Shown here piece by piece: positions 4,509-5,233 of a stretch of DNA of 5,233 nucleotides. The notes under the pieces were generated by a model. That model saw only the letters and a program-made list of their open reading frames with translations. It did not search any database and had not been told where the DNA came from. Every line of letters begins with the position of its first letter. The stretch's first letter is position 1. The DNA is from Phycisphaerae bacterium (lineage in GTDB: Bacteria > Planctomycetota > Phycisphaerae > UBA1845 > Fen-1342). The position numbers were made by a program, and so were the translations under genes. The stretch lies in NCBI GenBank assembly GCA_026984555.1, contig JALSRY010000052.1, forward strand, positions 1-5,233, read 5' to 3'.

Positions 4509-5233
4509 CTAGACCCCGAGCAACTCCCGCATGATTCGGCAGACGTTTTCGCTGGCCGGGGTTTCTTCGAGCGGGCGGATGGTGGTGTCGATCTGCCGGA
4601 CCATCAGCTCGCGCCAGGCCGTATCCGCGAGCAGATCCGCCGCCACCTTCGCTACCGCTTCTACGTTCGGCACCGTCGGCATGAACTCCGGCACGACCCG
4701 TTTGCGGGCGAGGATATTCACGAGCGACAAGTGCGGCGTCTTGATCACGAACCGCCCGGCGACACGAAACGCCGCTCCTGCGATCCGCCCCGCGTCGTAC
4801 ATCACCACCATCGGCTTGCGGTAATGCGCGACGTGCAATGTCGCCGTCCCGGAGGCGACGAGCACGAGATCCGCGGCCGACAGCAGGCTCGCGTTGTCGT
4901 GCTTGACGATCTCCACCGGCTCGGCTTCCCCACGCAGCAGGTCGCGAATCTGGGCGGCTCGAGCGGCCGAGGCCGCCGATACCGCCGCGCGAAAACGCAA
5001 CCCGCGATTCCGTAACGCGGACAGGACGCGCAGTTGCAGCGGCAGCATGGATTGCACGACGTGGCCGCGCGAGCCGGGCAACAACGCGATCGTCGCGCCG
5101 CCACTTCCGCGCAGCCGCGCCACAAGCTGGGGATCGGGTTGCTCGCGCCGCAACGTTTCGAACAGGGGATGACCGACGTATTCGGCGGCGACGCCTGCCG
5201 CGCGGAACCACGCTTCCTCGAACGGCAAGATGC
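4509..5233 (-). CDS. lpxB: Lipid-A-disaccharide synthase LpxB, C-terminal part (N-terminus beyond right edge)
   Basis: On the complementary strand the frame is open from the right edge to the TAG at 4509-4511, giving about 241 of an expected 370-400 residues. LpxB is a GT-B (family GT19) transferase that joins UDP-diacylglucosamine and lipid X to make the lipid A disaccharide at the inner membrane. The fragment starts with I-L-P-F-E-E (5214-5231), then G-V-A-A-E-Y-V-G-H-P-L (VGHP at 5166-5177), L-L-P-G-S-R (GSR at 5067-5075), A-S-G-T-A-T-L (SGT at 4845-4853), K-P-M-V-V-M-Y, and L-V-N-I-L-A then V-V-P-E-F-M, the known landmarks of the family in order. The TTG at 5226-5228 is an internal Leu of the L-P-F-E motif, not a start. 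Several family positions differ: GSRxxE has Val (5058-5060), TLE has His (4833-4835), LPN has Val (4719-4721), PEFxQ has Pro (4677-4679). LpxB of another lineage or a diverged relative is possible. Confidence 0.87.
   Translation of the reverse strand, partial: ILPFEEAWFRAAGVAAEYVGHPLFETLRREQPDPQLVARLRGSGGATIALLPGSRGHVVQSMLPLQLRVLSALRNRGLRFRAAVSAASAARAAQIRDLLRGEAEPVEIVKHDNASLLSAADLVLVASGTATLHVAHYRKPMVVMYDAGRIAGAAFRVAGRFVIKTPHLSLVNILARKRVVPEFMPTVPNVEAVAKVAADLLADTAWRELMVRQIDTTIRPLEETPASENVCRIMRELLGV

Noticed and set aside
3705..5015. 436-codon open frame on the + strand through motB into lpxB
   Set aside because: It overlaps motB in another frame and crosses the convergent lpxB. The product is an Arg/Pro/His-rich string without motifs.
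5226..5228. TTG as a start codon for the - strand lpxB frame
   Set aside because: It encodes the Leu of the internal L-P-F-E motif of LpxB, and the frame continues upstream (Ile) to the window edge.
1..5233. Mobile element, CRISPR array, tRNA/rRNA gene, toxin-antitoxin or defence system
   Set aside because: No transposase or integrase motif, no regularly spaced direct repeat, no cloverleaf-like segment and no small paired genes are seen. The genes present are housekeeping, envelope and motility types.

Overview
The window is G+C-rich bacterial DNA with ordinary chromosomal content. It holds five recognisable protein genes and the tail of a sixth, separated by short intergenic regions rich in inverted repeats. 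I suspect a Planctomycetota-like Gram-negative bacterium, possibly of the Phycisphaerae type. The reasons are a LolA-like periplasmic protein, a rhomboid protease with a TPR-like tail, an LpxB that departs from the proteobacterial consensus, a MotB with an atypical OmpA-like loop, and starts with weak or absent Shine-Dalgarno sequences. This placement rests on general family knowledge and is not proven here.

Layout on the + strand, left to right: the last 66 codons of a beta-propeller-like protein (2-202); a 258-base gap with a long inverted repeat, a -10-like TATACT and an 18-bp perfect palindrome; a secreted LolA-like/outer-membrane lipoprotein-sorting-type protein (461-1213), followed by the clearest intrinsic terminator of the window (1236-1314); a 323-base gap with an inverted repeat around a -10-like TACACT; a rhomboid serine protease fused to a TPR-like cytoplasmic domain (1537-2715); a 134-base gap with a strong hairpin; and a motA-motB pair (2850-3629 and 3658-4377). 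A convergent 131-base gap with three small hairpins follows. On the - strand, the C-terminal two thirds of lpxB (4509-5233) runs off the right edge.

Functionally, motA and motB form a two-gene unit encoding the ion-driven stator of the flagellar motor, standing here apart from any visible flagellar cluster. The LolA-like protein and LpxB both belong to envelope biogenesis (lipoprotein handling and lipid A synthesis), and rhomboid is an inner-membrane protease, so the neighbourhood is dominated by envelope and membrane functions without forming one obvious pathway.

I see no mobile element, CRISPR array, tRNA, rRNA or defence system, and no evidence for an entirely new system. The points most worth following are the altered peptidoglycan-binding loop of MotB, the substituted consensus residues of LpxB, the inverted repeats at promoter-like or leader positions (357-374, 1392-1413, 2771-2823), and a related hairpin shape that occurs twice (357-374 and 4473-4490).
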